A stretch of 64,000 bases of DNA from Lotus japonicus (Eukaryota > Streptophyta > Magnoliopsida > Fabales > Fabaceae): the NCBI RefSeq assembly GCF_012489685.1, contig NC_080041.1, positions 109,151,760 through 109,215,759 on the forward strand. Direction: 5' to 3'. The number at the start of each line of letters is the position of its first letter. The first letter of the stretch is position 1. The position numbers and the translations under genes are program-made. The notes below the pieces were generated by a model, which saw only the letters and a program-made list of their open reading frames with translations, did no database searches and had not been told where the DNA came from. Shown here piece by piece: positions 1 to 14,089 of the stretch.

Positions 1-3000
1 CATTGAAACAATTTTTGCCTATGCTTACTTTGAAATCTTGTTGCATTGAAATCCTTTTAACATATTTTTGCATTGAAATCATTTTTACTATTTGTTTACC
101 TTGAAATTATTTTAGCATATGTTTACCTTTAAATCATTTTGCATTGAAATCCTTTTAGCATATGTTTGCATTGAAATCATTTCGCATATATTTGCATTGA
201 AATCCTATTAGCATATGTTTACTTTGAAATTTTCGCATCTAATTGCATTGAAATCATTTTAGCATATATTTGCATTGAATATGTTTGCATTGAAATCATT
301 TTAGCATACATACGTAGAAATCATGTTTGCATTGAAATCATTTTAGCAAATATTTACCTTGAAATCATGTTGCATTGAATTTTTTTTAGCATATATTTGC
401 ATTGAAATCGTTTCGCATGTAATTGCATTTAAATCCTTTTAGCATATATTAGAATTGAAATCAATTCGCATCTAGCTGCATGGAAATCATTTTAGCATAT
501 ATTTGCATTGAAATTATTTTAGCATATGTTTACACTTTATTGCTTTGAAATCATTTTAACATATGTTTGCATTGAAATCATTTTTGCCTATGTTTACTTT
601 GAAATCATGTTGCATTGAAATACTTTTAGGATATTTTTGCATTGAAATCATTTTACTATATGTTTACCTTGGAATCGTTTTGCATTAAAATCATTCTAGC
701 ACATGTTTGAATTAAAATACTTTTAACATATATTTGCATTAAAATCATTTCGCATCCAATTGGATTGAAATCATTTTAGCATATATTTGCATTGAAATCA
801 TTTTAGCATATGTTTACACTTTATTGCATTGAAATCATTTTAGCATATGTTTGAATTGAAATCATTTTAACATATGTTTACTATGAAATCATGTTGCATT
901 GAAATCATTTCGCATCTAATTGCATTGAAATAATTTTAGCATATATTTGCATTGAAATCAATTTAGCATATGTTTGCTTTGAAATCATGTTGCATTGAAA
1001 TTCTTTGAGCATATTTTTGCATTGAAATTATTTCGCATCTTATTGCATTGAAATCATTTTAGCATATATTTGCATCAAAATCATTTTAACAAATATTTGC
1101 ATTGAAATCATTTTAGCATATGTTTCCTTGAAATCATTATGCATTGAAATCATTTTAGCATATGTTTGCATTAAAATCAATTTCCATTTAATTGCATTGA
1201 AATTATTTTAGCATATGTTTTGCATTGAAATCATTTTAGCATATGTTTACTTTGAAATCATTTGGCATTGAAATCCTTTTATTATCTTATTGCATTGAAA
1301 TCATTTTAGCATATATTTACATCGAAATCATTTTAACATATATTTGCATTGAAATCATTTTAGCATATGTTTCCTAGAAATCATTTTGCATTGAAATCAT
1401 TTTATCTTATGTTTGCATTGAAATCATTTTGCATTTAATTGCATTGAAATTATTTTAGCATATGTTTTGCATTGAAATCATTTTAGCATATGTTTACCTT
1501 GAAATCATTTTGCATTGAAATTCTTTGAGCATATGTTTGCATTGAAATAATTTTGCATTGAAATCCTTTTAGTATATGTTTGCATTGTAATCATTTTAGC
1601 ATATATTTGCATTGAAATCCTTTTAGCATATGTTTACTTTGAAATCATTTGCATTGAAATCCTTTTAGCATATATTTGCATTGAAATCAATTTAGCATAT
1701 GTTCACCTTGAAATAATTTTGCATTGAAATTCTTTTAGCATATATTTGCATTGAAATCATTTAGCATTGCAATCCTTTTAACATATGTTTGCATTGAAAT
1801 CATTTCGCATCTAATGACATTGAAATCATTTTAGCATAGATTTGCATTGAAATCATTTTATCATATATTTACACTTTATTGCATTGAAATCATTTTAGAA
1901 TTTGTTTGCATTGAAATCATTTTAGCATATGTATACCTTGAAATCATGTTGCATTGAAATCCTTTTAACATATATTTGCAATGGAATCGTTTCGCATGTA
2001 ATTGCATTTAAATATTTTTAACACATATTTGCATTAAAATCATTTCGCATCTAGCTGCATTGAAATCAGTTTAGCATATGTTTGCATTGAAATTATTTTA
2101 GCATATGTTGACACTTTATTGCATTGAAATCATTTTTGTATATATTTGCATTGAAATCTTTTTTGCCTATGTTTACTTTGAAATCATGTTGCATTCAAAT
2201 CCTCTTAGCATGTTTTTGCATTAAGTTCATTTTACTATATGTTTACCTTAAAATCATTTTAGAATATGTTTACCTTAAAATCATTTTGGATTGAAATTCT
2301 TTTAACATATGTTTGCATTGAAATCATGTTACCTTGAAATATTTTTAGCATACGTTTGCATTGAAATCATATCGCATATCTTTGCATTGAAATCATTTTA
2401 GCATATGTTTACTTTAAAATTTTCGCATCTATTTGCATTGAAATCATTTTAGCATATATTTGCATTGAAATCATTTTAACATATATTGTTTACCTTGAAA
2501 TCATTTTGCATTGAAATCATTCTAGCATATGTTTACTATATGTGTACGTTGAAATCATTTTAGCATATGTTTACCTTGAAATCATTTTGCATTGAAATCC
2601 TTTTAGCATATGTTTACTTTGAAATTTTCCCATCTAATTGCATTAAAATCATTTTAGCATATATTTGCATTGAAATCATTTTAACATATATTTGCAAATA
2701 AATCATTTTAGCATATGTTTATCTTGAAATCATTTTGCATTGAAATCATTCTAGCATATGTTTGCATTGAAATCATTTCGCATCCAATTGGATTGAAATC
2801 ATTTTGGCATATATTTGCATTGAAATTATTTTAGCATATGTTTACACTTTATTGCGTTGAAATCATTTTAGCATATGTTTGCATTGAAATCATTTTAGCA
2901 TATGTTTACTATGAAATCATGTTGCACTTAAATCATTTCGCATCTAATTGCATTGAAATAATTTTAGCATATATTTGCAATTAAATCATTTTAGCATATG

Positions 3001-6000
3001 TTTGCTTTGAAATCATGTTGCATTGAAATCCTTTTAACATATTTTTGCATTGAAATCATTTCGCATCTTATTGCATTGAAATCATTTTAGCATATATTTG
3101 CATCGAAATCATTTTTACAAATATTTGCATCGAAATCATTTTTACAAATATTTGCATTGAAATCATTTTAGCATATGTTTACCTTAAAATCATTTTGCAT
3201 TGAAATTCTTTGAGCATATATGTTTGCATTGAAATAATTTTGCATTGAAATCCTTTTAGTATATGTTTGCATTGAAATCATTTTAGCATATATTTGCATT
3301 AAATCTTTTTAGCATATGTTTACTTGGAAATCATGTTGCATTGAAATCCTTTTAGCATATATTTGCATTGAAATCCTTTTAGCATATATTTGCCTTGAAA
3401 TCATTTTAGCATATGTTTACCTTGAAATCATTTTGCATTGAAATTCTTTAGGCATATGTTTGCATTGAAATTATTTAGCATTGAAATCCTTTTAACATAT
3501 GTTTGCATTGAAATCATTTCGCATTGAAATCCTTTTAGCTTTGTTTACATTGAATTCATTTTAGCATATGTTTGCATTGAAATCATTTCGCATTCAATTA
3601 CATAGAAATCATTTTAGCATATGTTTTGCATTGAAATCATTTCGCATTCAATTAAATTGAAATCATTTTAGCATATATTTTGCATTGAAATCATTTTGAC
3701 ATGTGTTTACTTTGAAATCATGTTGCATTGAAATCCTTTTAGCATATTTTTGCATTGAAATCATTTTAGCATATGTTAATCATTTTGCATTGAAATCCTT
3801 TTAACATATGTTTGCATTGAAATCATTTTTCATTAAAATCATTTTAGCATATGTTTTGCATTGAAATCCTTTTAGCATATATTTACCTTGAAATCATTTT
3901 GCATTGAAATCCTTTTAGCATATGTTTGCATCGAAATCGTTTCGCATCTAATTGCATTGAAATCATTTTAGCATATGTTTACATTTATGGCATTGAAATC
4001 ATTTTAGCATATGTTTGCATTGAAATCATTTTGGCATATGTTTACATTGAAATCATGTTGCATTGAAATCCTTTTAGCATATTTTTGTATTGAAATCATT
4101 TTAGCATATGTTTACCTTGAAATCATTTCAGCATAAGTACCTTGAAATCATTTTGCATTGAAATTCCTTTAGCATATGTTTCCATTGAAATCATGTTACA
4201 TTGAAATCATTTTAGCATATGTTTGCATTGAAATCATTTCTCATATATTTGCATTGAAATTCTTTAGCATATGTTTACTTTGAAATTTTCGCATCTAATT
4301 GCATTGAAATCATTTTAGCATATATTTGCATTAAAATCATTTTAGCATATATTTGCATTGAAATCATTTTAGCATATGTTTACCTTGAAATCATTGTGCA
4401 TTGAAATCATTTTAGCATATGCTTGCATTGAAATTATTTCGCATTTAATTACATTGAAATCATTTTAACATATGTTTACCTTGAAATCATTTGGCATTGA
4501 AATCCTTTTAGCATATGTTTGCATTGAAATCATTTCACATTGAAATCCTTTTAGCTTATGTTCGCATTTAAATCATTTTCATCTAATTGCATTGAAATCA
4601 TTTTAGCATATATTTGCATTGAAATCATTTTAACATATATTTGCATTGAAATCATTTTAGCACATGTTTACCTTGAAATCATTTTGCATTGAAATAATTC
4701 TAACATATGTTTGCATTGAAATCATATCGCATCCAATTGTATTGAAATCATTTTAGCATATATTTGCATTGAAATCATTTTAGCATATGTTTACACTTTA
4801 TTGCATTGAAATTATTTTAGCATATGTTTGCATTGAAATCATTTTAGCATATGTTTACTATAAAATCATGTTGTATTGAAATCATTTCGCATCTAATTGC
4901 AATGAAATAATTATAGCATATATTTGCATTGAAATCATTGTAGCATATGTTTGCTTTGAAATCATGTTGCATTGAAATCCTTTTAGCATATTTTTGCATT
5001 GAAATCATTTCGCATCTTATTGCATTGAAATCATTTCACATTCAATTACATTGAAATCATTTTAGCATATGTTTTGCATTGAAATCATTTTAGCATATGC
5101 TTATCTTGAAATCATTTTGCATTGAAATCCTTTTAGCATATGTTTGCATCGAAATCGTTTCGCATCTAATTGCATTGAAATCATTTTAGCATATGTTTAC
5201 ATTTATTGCATTGAAATCATTTTAGCATATGTTTGCATTGAAATCATTTTGGCATATGTTTACTTTGAAATCATTTGCATTGAAATCCTTTTAGCATATT
5301 TTTGCATTGAAATCATTTTGGCATATGTTTACTTTGAAATCATATTGCATTGAAATCCTTTTAGCATATTTTTGCATTGAAATCATTTTAGCATATGTTT
5401 ACCTTGAAATCATTTCAGCATAAGTTTACATTGAAATCATTTTAGCATATGTTTGCATTGAAATCATGTTATATTGAAATCATTTTAGCATATGTTTGCA
5501 TTGAAATCATTTCGCATATATTTGCATTGAAACTCTTTTAGCATATGTTTACTTTGAAATTTTCGCATCTAATTGCATTGAAATCATTTTAGCATATATT
5601 TGCATTAAAATCATTTTAGCATATATTTGCGTTGAAATCATTTTAGCGTATGTTTACCTTGAAATCATTTTGCATTGAAATCATTTTAGCATATGCTTGC
5701 ATTGAAATTATTTCGCATTTAATTACATTGAAATCCTTTTAGCACCTGTTTGCATTGAAATCATTTCGCATTGAAATCCTTTTAGCTTATGTTTGCATTT
5801 AAATCATTTCGAATCTAATTGCATTGAAATCATTTTAACATATATTTGCATTGAAATCATTTTAGCATACGTTTACCTTGAAATCATTTTGCATTTAAAT
5901 CATTTTAACATATGTTTGCATTGAAATCATTTCGCATCCAATTGGATTGAAATCATTTTAGCATATATTTGCATTTAAATCATTTTAGCATATGTTTACA

Positions 6001-8420
6001 CTTTATTGCATTGAAATCATTTTATCATATGTTTGCATTGAAATCATTTTAGCATATGTTTACTATGAAATCATGTTGCATTGAAATCATTTCGCATCTA
6101 ATTGCATTGAAATAATTTTTGCATATATTTGCATTGAAATCATTTTAGCATATGTTTGCTTTGAAATCATGTTGCATTGAAATCCTTTTAGCATATTTTT
6201 ACATTGAAATCATTTCGCATCTTATTGCATTGAAATCATTTTGCATTTAATTGCATCGAAATCATTTTAACATATATTTGCATTGAAATCATTTTAGCAT
6301 ATGTTTGTATTGAAATCATTTTGTATTTAATTGCATTGAAATTATTTTAGTATATGTTTTGCATTGAAATCATGTTAGCATATGTTTACCCTGAAATCAT
6401 TTTGCATTGAAATTCTTTGAGCATATGTTTGCATTGAAATAATTTTGCATTGAAATCATTTTAGCATATATTTGCATTGAAATCCTTTTAGCATATGTTC
6501 TCTTTGAAATCTTGTTGCATTGAAATCCTTTTAGCATATATTTGCATTGAAATCAATTTAACATATGTTTACCTTGAAATCATTTTAGCATATGTTTACC
6601 TTGAAATCATTTTGCATTGAAATTCTTTTAGCGTATGTTTGCATTGAAATTATTTAGCATTGAAATCCTTTTAACAAATGTTTGCATTGAAATCATTTCG
6701 CATTGAAATCCTTTTAGCTTATGTTTGCATTGAAATCATTTTAGCATATGTTTTGCATTGAAATCATTTCGCATTTAATTACATTGAAATCATTTTAGCA
6801 TATGTTTGCATTGAAATCATTTCGCATTTAACTACATTTTAGCATATGTTTATCTTGAAATCATTTTGCATTGAAATCATTTCGCATTGAAGTCCTTTTA
6901 GCATATGTTTGCATCGAAATCGTTTCGCATCTAATTGCATTGAAATAATTTTAGCATATGTTTGCATTGAAATCATTTTGACATATGTTTACTTTGAAAT
7001 CATGTTTCATTGAAATCCTTTTAGCATATTTTTGCATTGAAATCATTTTAACATATGTTGACCTTGAAATCATTTCAGCATAAGTTTACCTTGAAATCAT
7101 TTTGCATTGAAATCATTTTAGCATATGTTTGCATTGAAATCATGTTACATTGAAATCATTTCGCATATATTTGCATTGAAATTCTTTTAGCATATGTTTA
7201 CTTTGAAATTTTCGTATCTAATTGCATTGAAATCATTTTAGCATATATTTGCATTAAAATCATTTTACCATATATTTGCGTTGAAATCATTTTAGCATAT
7301 GTTTACCTTGAAATCATTTTGCATTGAAATCATTTTAGCATATGCTTGCAATGAAATTATTCCGCATTTAATTACATTGAAATCATTTTAGCATATGTTT
7401 ACCTTGAAATCATTTGGCATTGAAATCCTTTTAGCATATGTTTCCATTGAAATCATTTCGCATTGAAATTATTTTAGCATATGTTTGCATTGAAATCATT
7501 TTAGCATATGTTTACTTTGAAATCATGTTGCATTGAAATCCTTTTATCATATTTTTGCTTTGAAATCAATTTAGCATATGTTTACCTTGAAATCATTTTA
7601 GCATATGTTTACCTTGAAATCATTTTGCATTAAAATCCTTTTAGCATATGCTTGCATTGATATCATTTAGCATTGAAATCATTTTAACATATGTTTGCAT
7701 TGAAATCATTTCGCATCTAACTGCATTGAAATCATTTTAGCATATATTTGCGTTAAAATCATTTTAGTATATATTTACACTTCGTTGCATTGAAATCATT
7801 TTAGAATATGTTTGCATTGAAATCATTTTAGCATATGTTTACCTTGAAATCATGTTGCATTGAAATCATTTTAGTATATGTTTACCTTGAAATCATGTTG
7901 CATTGATATCCTTTTAGCATATATTTGCATTGAAATCGTTTCGCATGTAATTGCATTTAAATCCTTGTAGCATATGTTTGCATTGAAATCATTTGACATC
8001 TAATTGAATTGAAATCACTTTAGCATATATTTGCATTGAAATCACTTTAGTATATGTTTACACTTTATTGCATTGGAATCATTTTAGCATATGTTTACTT
8101 TTAAATCATGTTGCATTGAATTCATTTTGCATCCAATTGCATTGAAATCATTTTTGCATATATTTGCATTGAAATCATTTTAGCATATGTTTACCTTGAA
8201 ATCATTTTGCATTGAAATCATTTTAGCATATATTTGCATTGAAATCATTTCGCATTTAATTACATTGAAATCATTTTAGCATATGTTTTGCATTGAAATC
8301 ATTTTAGCATATGTTTGCATTGAAATCATTTTGCATTTAATTGCATTGAAATCATTTTAGCATATATTTGCATTGAAATCATTTTAGCATATGTTTTGAT
8401 TTGAAATAATTTTAGCATAT
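1..8420. repeat. AT-rich minisatellite array, about 27-bp unit, with higher-order structure
   Basis: The whole segment is a tandem array of variants of a unit of about 27 bp whose core reads GCATTGAAATCATTTTAGCA followed by TATGTTT. Variant units have CATTTCGCATCTAATT, CCTTTTAGCATAT or TTTACCTTGAAATC in its place. Variants recur in a fixed order. The marker GCATCCAATTG occurs near 752, 2780, 4729, 5934 and 8129, and ACACTTTATTGC near 531, 810, 1870, 2111, 2842, 4794, 6000 and 8057. This gives a higher-order period near 2.0 kb with one shortened copy of about 1.2 kb. The array runs off the left edge, so its full size is unknown. Short open frames inside it, such as 5144-5353, only translate the repeat. 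Confidence 0.95.
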
Positions 8421-8429
8421 GTTTTCCAT

Positions 8430-9300
8430 TTGATGGTCTTGCAAAAATTCAACAAGGGAGTATCTTTGATTCTTATTTTGAGGAATTTGAGTATGTGCCC
8501 TCTGAAGTCCCTAAGATTTCTGAACAACAATTTATGGCTTACTTAATTAATGCTTGGTGCTCTTGTCATATTTAGAGAAAGGTTAGGATACTTAAGCCTA
8601 CTAATAGCCTATTCACAATGGGGTGGGTGGTTATGGGAGTTGGGGACAACCATTATCATGCTCAGTTTCCAAATTTGTTGTACAAAGTATATTTCAGGTT
8701 CAAAGAATAGTGGAAATCAGGCTGGAGGGGAAAATGATTAATTTCATTTGGGGAAGTAGGTTCTTTGGGACTGGATTATGGGCATACATGATACATCACT
8801 ATCGTAACAGAAAGATGATACACGGAAGCTGTAAAAGGGTAGTGGATGAGCGGGAAGGATTGAAAATATTTTTTGTTACCTTTGTTTTTAATATGGAAGA
8901 AGTTAATTTGATATTGGGAATTGATTTGGCCTCTTTGGGTGAGGTGAGTATTGATTGGAAACACAGGTTATTGGGTTGAAGAGAGATGACAATTATGGGT
9001 GTATCAAATAAATTGCTTGATGTGGCCGACACATTATAAGGGTTGATGGGTGTAGACAAGAAGGAATAACACACAAGAACCAGAGTTAGAGTTGCAGCTT
9101 CTCCTGTGCAATTTTTCAGAAGTGTTTTTGGAGCCTCATTATTTACCTCTCAAAAGGACTAGGGAGCACATGATCAACTTGAAGCAGGAAGCAAGTCCCA
9201 TCAATGTAAGGACTTATGGATAGAGGAACAAGTGAATGAGATGTTATTAGGCCAAGTTCAAATGCCTATCCTAGTCCATTAATATTGGTTAGAGAGAAAG
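8430..9300 (+). pseudogene. Decayed Ty3/gypsy polyprotein (gag, protease, start of RT)
   Basis: Short blocks in different frames match the order of a Ty3/gypsy polyprotein. First comes a gag-like stretch around 8445-8550 (KIQQGSIFDSYFEEFEYVPS, then EVPKISEQQFMAYLIN). A retropepsin-region block follows around 8870-8965 (NMEEVNLILGIDLASLGEVS). A block like the linker before reverse transcriptase lies near 9100-9235 (FSEVFLEPHYLPLKRTREH, then EEQVNEMLLGQ). Stops and frameshifts separate the blocks and no LTRs were found, so this is a dead internal fragment abutting the minisatellite. The family call rests on remembered motif similarity, not on a search. Confidence 0.6.
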
Positions 9301-10138
9301 ATAATACATGTTAGTGATGATTTTTACTCAATGGATTAAGAGGGTCCCAGCAATTCTGACTGGTATGGTTGATGGACATAGTTCTTAGCTTCTTCAGCGC
9401 CGATAGCTTTATGCTGGTCCCATGTCTTGCTCATGATCTGCTGAGTGGCTTAGCTTGAAGATGTTTTATTAGTGGAGGTGAGACCTTGAAGCACAATGGT
9501 GTTCTTATTCAATTTAAGGTTATAAGCTGGCATCTCAGTACTGTCAGAATTTAGTGTCTAATACACACACGCACATTAATCTGTCTCAGTTATTTTCCTC
9601 TGAATTTCATTTTAATAGATTTCTTACACAAAATATTGATAAATTTTGGGCTTAGATTTAACAACGTATAACTCTACAGATTATGAGGGAGACTTTATTT
9701 CTTGTCTGACCTTGATCTTGAAGATCCTGTGTTTGGAAAACCTACAGTAGAAGAAATAAGAAACAGGCTAGGGTTGCAGGGCAAAATTGGGATTAGAAGT
9801 GGGAAGTGAGAGATCCCACGCTTTCACTTTTAGATGCTTTTTTACTCAAGTCTTTGATTGTAATTTTTTTCCATGTTTTATACATGTGTTTACATTTTGA
9901 GAGAGGAAAATAGAGAGAAAGAGAGATTGAATCTCTGAAAATGTAACTGTATATTTCATTATTCTGTTGAGAGTTGAGCAATTACAGCATTTTAGTCTAG
10001 CAATAGAATGCTAGAGAGGCTAACAGAATTCTAACACTGTTCAGTTAATTACTTGTACTAACTAAAGCCTCATACATATATCCTAATAATATGATTGTGT
10101 TTGCACATATTTAAGTAATATTCTCTTATTGTAGATTG
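9301..10138. other. Intergenic, no gene recognised
   Basis: This stretch separates the gypsy remnant from the exportin-like pseudogene. Only short AT-rich open frames are present, and no coding block, inverted repeat or tandem repeat was recognised. Confidence 0.5.
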
Positions 10139-10596
10139 CTGGCATGGTTCATGCAGAGTCTGATGCCCACAAGAGAGATGAATATCTTAGCCATTGATGT
10201 AGCACCCAAATCAGGTTCTTTGCTAGCTTTAGAAGTCATGTAAGTTACTAAATCTTTTTCATACTATGCACGTGAATTATTTTTAATGGCAAGTATCGTA
10301 ATGCCTTTGACTTTCCACTTCTTTCCTTGCAGAAATATATGAAAGTTATAGGCATGCACATTAAAATGTTGAGTTTTTGAAGGAACAAGATATAATCCAG
10401 ACTGTACTTAATATATTGCAGGTATAGCTTTGTAATTTTTCATTCAATTTTAGTGTCATTTTGATGTATGTTGTTTAGTTTTACTTTCTGAACGCTATGA
10501 GACCATTTGAATTTAGAATTTTCATTTAATGTTTTATTCAAGATCATTCTGCAGTACAAAGCTGCAAAGGTTGAAGATGCACCTCGCATTTTTTCA

Positions 10597-11052
10597 GTGC
10601 ACTCTAGAGGTAGTTTTGGAGGATATTCAGATATGATGTAGATACTCTAGTTTTCAGTGCACTCCAAAGGCTGAAGATCATCCTCAAATTGGAAACAATT
10701 TGTACCACCAATGATGGATCCTGTTCTTGGAGATTATGCGAGGTATGTCCCTAATGCGAGAGAATCAGACTCTTTGTCACAATTTGTACCACCAATGATG
10801 GATCCTATTCTTCTTTTCCGTGTTTCCTTTATTTTATTGATTTTTGTGTTGTGCTTTGAAATCCTATTGCATATATGTCTTCTATTATTTACTGATTGGA
10901 GTGTTTAGGTTCTTTACTATTTAATTACACATAATACTCATTCATCTCTCTCTCTTACTTCCAGATATAAAGCTGTCATGATTGAAGCTGTAACCTGCAT
11001 ATTTGAAGCTGTTTTTCAGTGCACTCTAGAGGTAGTTTTGGAGGATATTCAG
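10597..11052 (+). repeat. Short direct duplications inside the exportin pseudogene
   Basis: The sequence TTTTCAGTGCACTCTAGAGG with its continuation GTAGTTTTGGAGGATATTCAG occurs near 10595-10635 and again near 11013-11052. A partial third copy, TTTTCAGTGCACTCCAAAGG, lies near 10652. The block TTTGTACCACCAATGATGGA also occurs twice, near 10699 and 10784. These are exon-sized duplications within the pseudogene and explain part of its scrambled order. Confidence 0.75.
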
Positions 11053-11559
11053 GTATGATGTGAATGCTCTAGGTTACTATTATTCTGTGATTGTGGGCGT
11101 GGCACTTGTGCCTGATTGACATCCAGCTTACCAACCAAATGCTCTTTTATTTTTTAAGAATTTTACTTTTGCAATATAATAGTTCAGTCTTATTTCTAGA
11201 TCAGCATTTTTGTATTATCATCAACTGAAATGTCAATTTACTGTACTTGTACGGAGATGCATGTAGAAGTTCTGCTTCTGCTAATGGTGTTCTGTTTAAG
11301 TTTTTAAGTTCTAATTTTTAATAACTGCGATGACAGATAATTACTAGGTATCCTGAGATAATATCCACTGGTTTATTTTCTTTTATTCTATCTCGCCGAT
11401 GATTACAACAAATTTGGAAGACTACCCAGAGCATAGGCTTAAATTATTTTTGCCTTGCATTAATCTGCTTGTTAAGCCAGGTTGTGTTTCTTGCTCCCTC
11501 TCTTTCCATAGCAAATCAGTGTTATCTCACTTTATTTGGCTTTGTCTGATTGTTACATA

Positions 11560-11945
11560 TATTCTTTTTTGTGATGTGTCAGCAACTGAAGCTTGTTTTG
11601 GATTGGGAATTTCAGCATACAAAACGGATACATTGCTGAAACCTGTTATTGGAGATGTTCAAAAAGTTTCAGGTGCGATCCATACTTTTTCCTACTTCCG
11701 GATATGTTATTAGCATTCTGATATTTCCAGCAGGCACACATATTTTTCTCTTATTATTTATTCTAGATGGTAATTTCTTATTCTCATATAGTCCAAAGTT
11801 TGTTAAATTTAGAAGTCTTGGAAATATCTTCTACCAATTTTTTTTTTTTGAACTACCAATTTATTTTCATCCAGTCATGTTTTATGTGATTGATGGATTT
11901 CATTCATTTCATAGTGTAAAGCATTTCTTGCACTTTATTTGACAT
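11560..11945 (+). repeat. Segmental duplication, copy 1 (pairs with 14090-14500)
   Basis: An XPO1-like exon (QQLKLVLDWEFQHTKRIHC, stop, NLLLEMFKKFQ in reading order), its GT donor and about 270 bp of downstream intron resemble the block at 14090-14500. Shared intron words include CTTCTACCAATTT, TTTATTTTCATCCAGT/TTTATTTTTATCCAGT, TTTTATGTGAT and TTTCTTGCACTTTA, in the same order. The copies differ by many substitutions and small indels, so the duplication is not recent. Confidence 0.75.
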
Positions 11946-12079
11946 GATAATCCGCTGTCATTTATGTTTGCCATATTCATAGTGTACGCATATTGCAATG
12001 CATATTTTCATAGTGTAACACTCAATGAATAGTTTGATTTAGTTCTTTATGATTGATATAAATGCTAAACTAGGTCTAA

Positions 12080-12165
12080 AAGTCTTTCATTGATATAAAG
12101 TCTTTCATTGATATAAAGTCTTTCATTGATATAAATTGTACTATTCATTGATATAAAGTCTAAAA
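12080..12165 (+). repeat. Short tandem repeat, about 18-bp unit
   Basis: The unit TCTTTCATTGATATAAAG is repeated about three times, followed by a diverged copy. It is a local slippage product in non-coding DNA. Confidence 0.8.
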
Positions 12166-13059
12166 GGAGTACAATTTAGTCATGCCATTAACGCATAAAT
12201 CAATGTTTCAATTTCCAAATCAAATGACATTGGTATTTGATTACAAGTCATGGACTGGGAGACCAAATGGCTGGCAACCCAAGGTCATGGTTGCTTTCTT
12301 ATTCCTGTATCAATTACTGAAGTTATTCCCAGAAAACTTGAATCCCAGATTTCTTATTTAGACTGAGCCTAGCAATTTCACTGGCTAATCTAGTTAAACT
12401 CATTTCTCTGCCTAGAAATTTCACTGGATATATCTTTTGTACAACTACTACTTTGTTTTTCATGATTTTCCATTTTCTTTTTCAATGCAAGTAGGTCTTC
12501 ATGTGAAGTACCATGCAATGAGAGCAAGAACTGATGGAGAGGTTGTTTCCATTAGAGTCTCTCAGCAGCTCCTGTGATTCATCTGTAACCCTGGTACTTC
12601 TTTTAGACTTTAAAATGCCTTCTTGATATTGTTATACAGCACATTCTCTTAAAACAGAAAACAATTGCTTCACATCCCTTTATTTCCTACATGTAGATCG
12701 GGTTAAAACATGGAAGGATGATAGTACATTCTATTTCCAAATGAGAAGTAGCAAAATGGTAATTACAAAGCACTCTTTTGCGGTCTCAGGGTTATTGTGT
12801 GCAAGACAACGTTAAACCTGGAATCTGGATAGTTGGTAAACTGCCAAATTGACTTTTACCCTAGGATCATCTTTGAAATGAATCAAGTCAGCTAATGATT
12901 TCACTTGTGTTTAATTCATTTGTTTGATATGGTTGATTTTTCAGATCTGCAGCTTGTATGATGTCCAGTTTGTGACCTCAATACATGCAATGGTAATTTC
13001 AATATAATCCCTCGATCCCTTCATATCCCTTAATACTGTGATTATGATAGCACTGGCAA

Positions 13060-13400
13060 ATCAAAAGCTAACAAAGATCGCAGAAACTCAGTGGAAAACG
13101 CAGAACTGGAACAATATCTGTATATGAAAGCTTGGTAGAAGAAGAATCCTGAGGAAGAAGAAGATAACAGAAACAGAGAAGCTCAACTGAATCGGATTCA
13201 GTTGAAGCTCTGTAACTACCTTACAACAACCCAACAATATGCAAAAGCTAACAACCTATGAACCATGGGTTCTTATTTATAGTCTCTCTAACCACAAGGT
13301 TTATTAAGCACTAAGCTAATTATTAAGCACTAAGCTAGTTCCCCTTATTGGGTCTAACATAGACTTGACTGATAAGAGGCTTCTGCATCCTCTTGACCCT
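13060..13400 (-). mobile_element. Possible solo LTR or LTR-like insertion (minus orientation)
   Basis: Read on the minus strand, this stretch has a TATA-like CTATAAATAAGAACCC. It is followed by a pyrimidine-rich leader with CTTCTTCTTCC and a palindromic TTCAACTGAATC/GATTCAGTTGA block, which resembles a plant copia-type LTR. No target duplication or partner LTR was found and the ends are not resolved, so this is a tentative call. Confidence 0.3.
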
Positions 13401-13559
13401 ATCAGATTACCTTTTAATTTGAACAAGACAACTGAAATTGCATTGAATAATGCATCCTTGGCCACTGTTTTACAGCAAGGGTTATCCATTAGCGTGAGGC
13501 TAGATTAAACTTACTTACATTGACAGGTTTCTCCTACTTATACAGGAACAATGCAGACA

Positions 13560-13735
13560 TTAGATGCAAGGCATATAGAACTATTCCTCTGTGAAGACTA
13601 CCAGAATGGGAGCTGGGACTTGGGAGTACCAGCTTGTTGGATCTCATGATATCAAAAAGCGAGCAGATGGGGCTGCTGACGCAATTTTTTATATCAAACA
13701 CCTGGAGGATCCTTCCACTTCTGGTAAATCTTGAC
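13560..13735 (+). pseudogene. Unrecognised exon-like fragment
   Basis: The first part, from about 13565, reads ARHIELFLCEDYQNGSWDLG in one frame. After a one-base shift the second part reads as an uninterrupted block, TWEYQLVGSHDIKKRADGAA followed by DAIFYIKHLEDPS, ending near a possible GT donor. The composition looks like real coding sequence. I do not recognise the family and it does not fit exportin-1. A second block near 12500-12575 (GLHVKYHAMRARTDGEVVSI) may belong to the same source gene. Confidence 0.4.
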
Positions 13736-14089
13736 CCTTCTACTCAACTTACAAGTAGTCGGTAACCATGTCAATTTTTTTAGAATAGCCACATGTCAGT
13801 TCTTAAAGCGATCACATGTTTAGCATAATAAAACCAGAAGTATACATAAATTGTGTTTTTTTTTTTTTTGAATATTTTCAGTAACAGATAGGCTATTTAA
13901 CTCATTGGAAGAGTGAATTCGTAGAGTAGGCCCAAGAATGTTTGTGGTGGAGTCGCTCTCTTATGTGCTACCAAAGTCTTGGAGAACCTTGAAACTAAAG
14001 GTTCAGAGCGCACTTAAGGTTCTACCCCTTGCTGCACTCTACTTTTCTTTTTGTCACAGTAATCTCTGCATTATGTGTTTGATAATCTT

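Noticed and set aside
5144..5353. Open frame with repeated CIEIILAYV units
   Set aside because: It is the literal translation of the AT-rich minisatellite, with no start context or family support.
1..8420. CRISPR-like regularity of short repeats
   Set aside because: The repeats are directly tandem, with no unique spacers between them, and vary gradually. This is a plant minisatellite in nuclear DNA.
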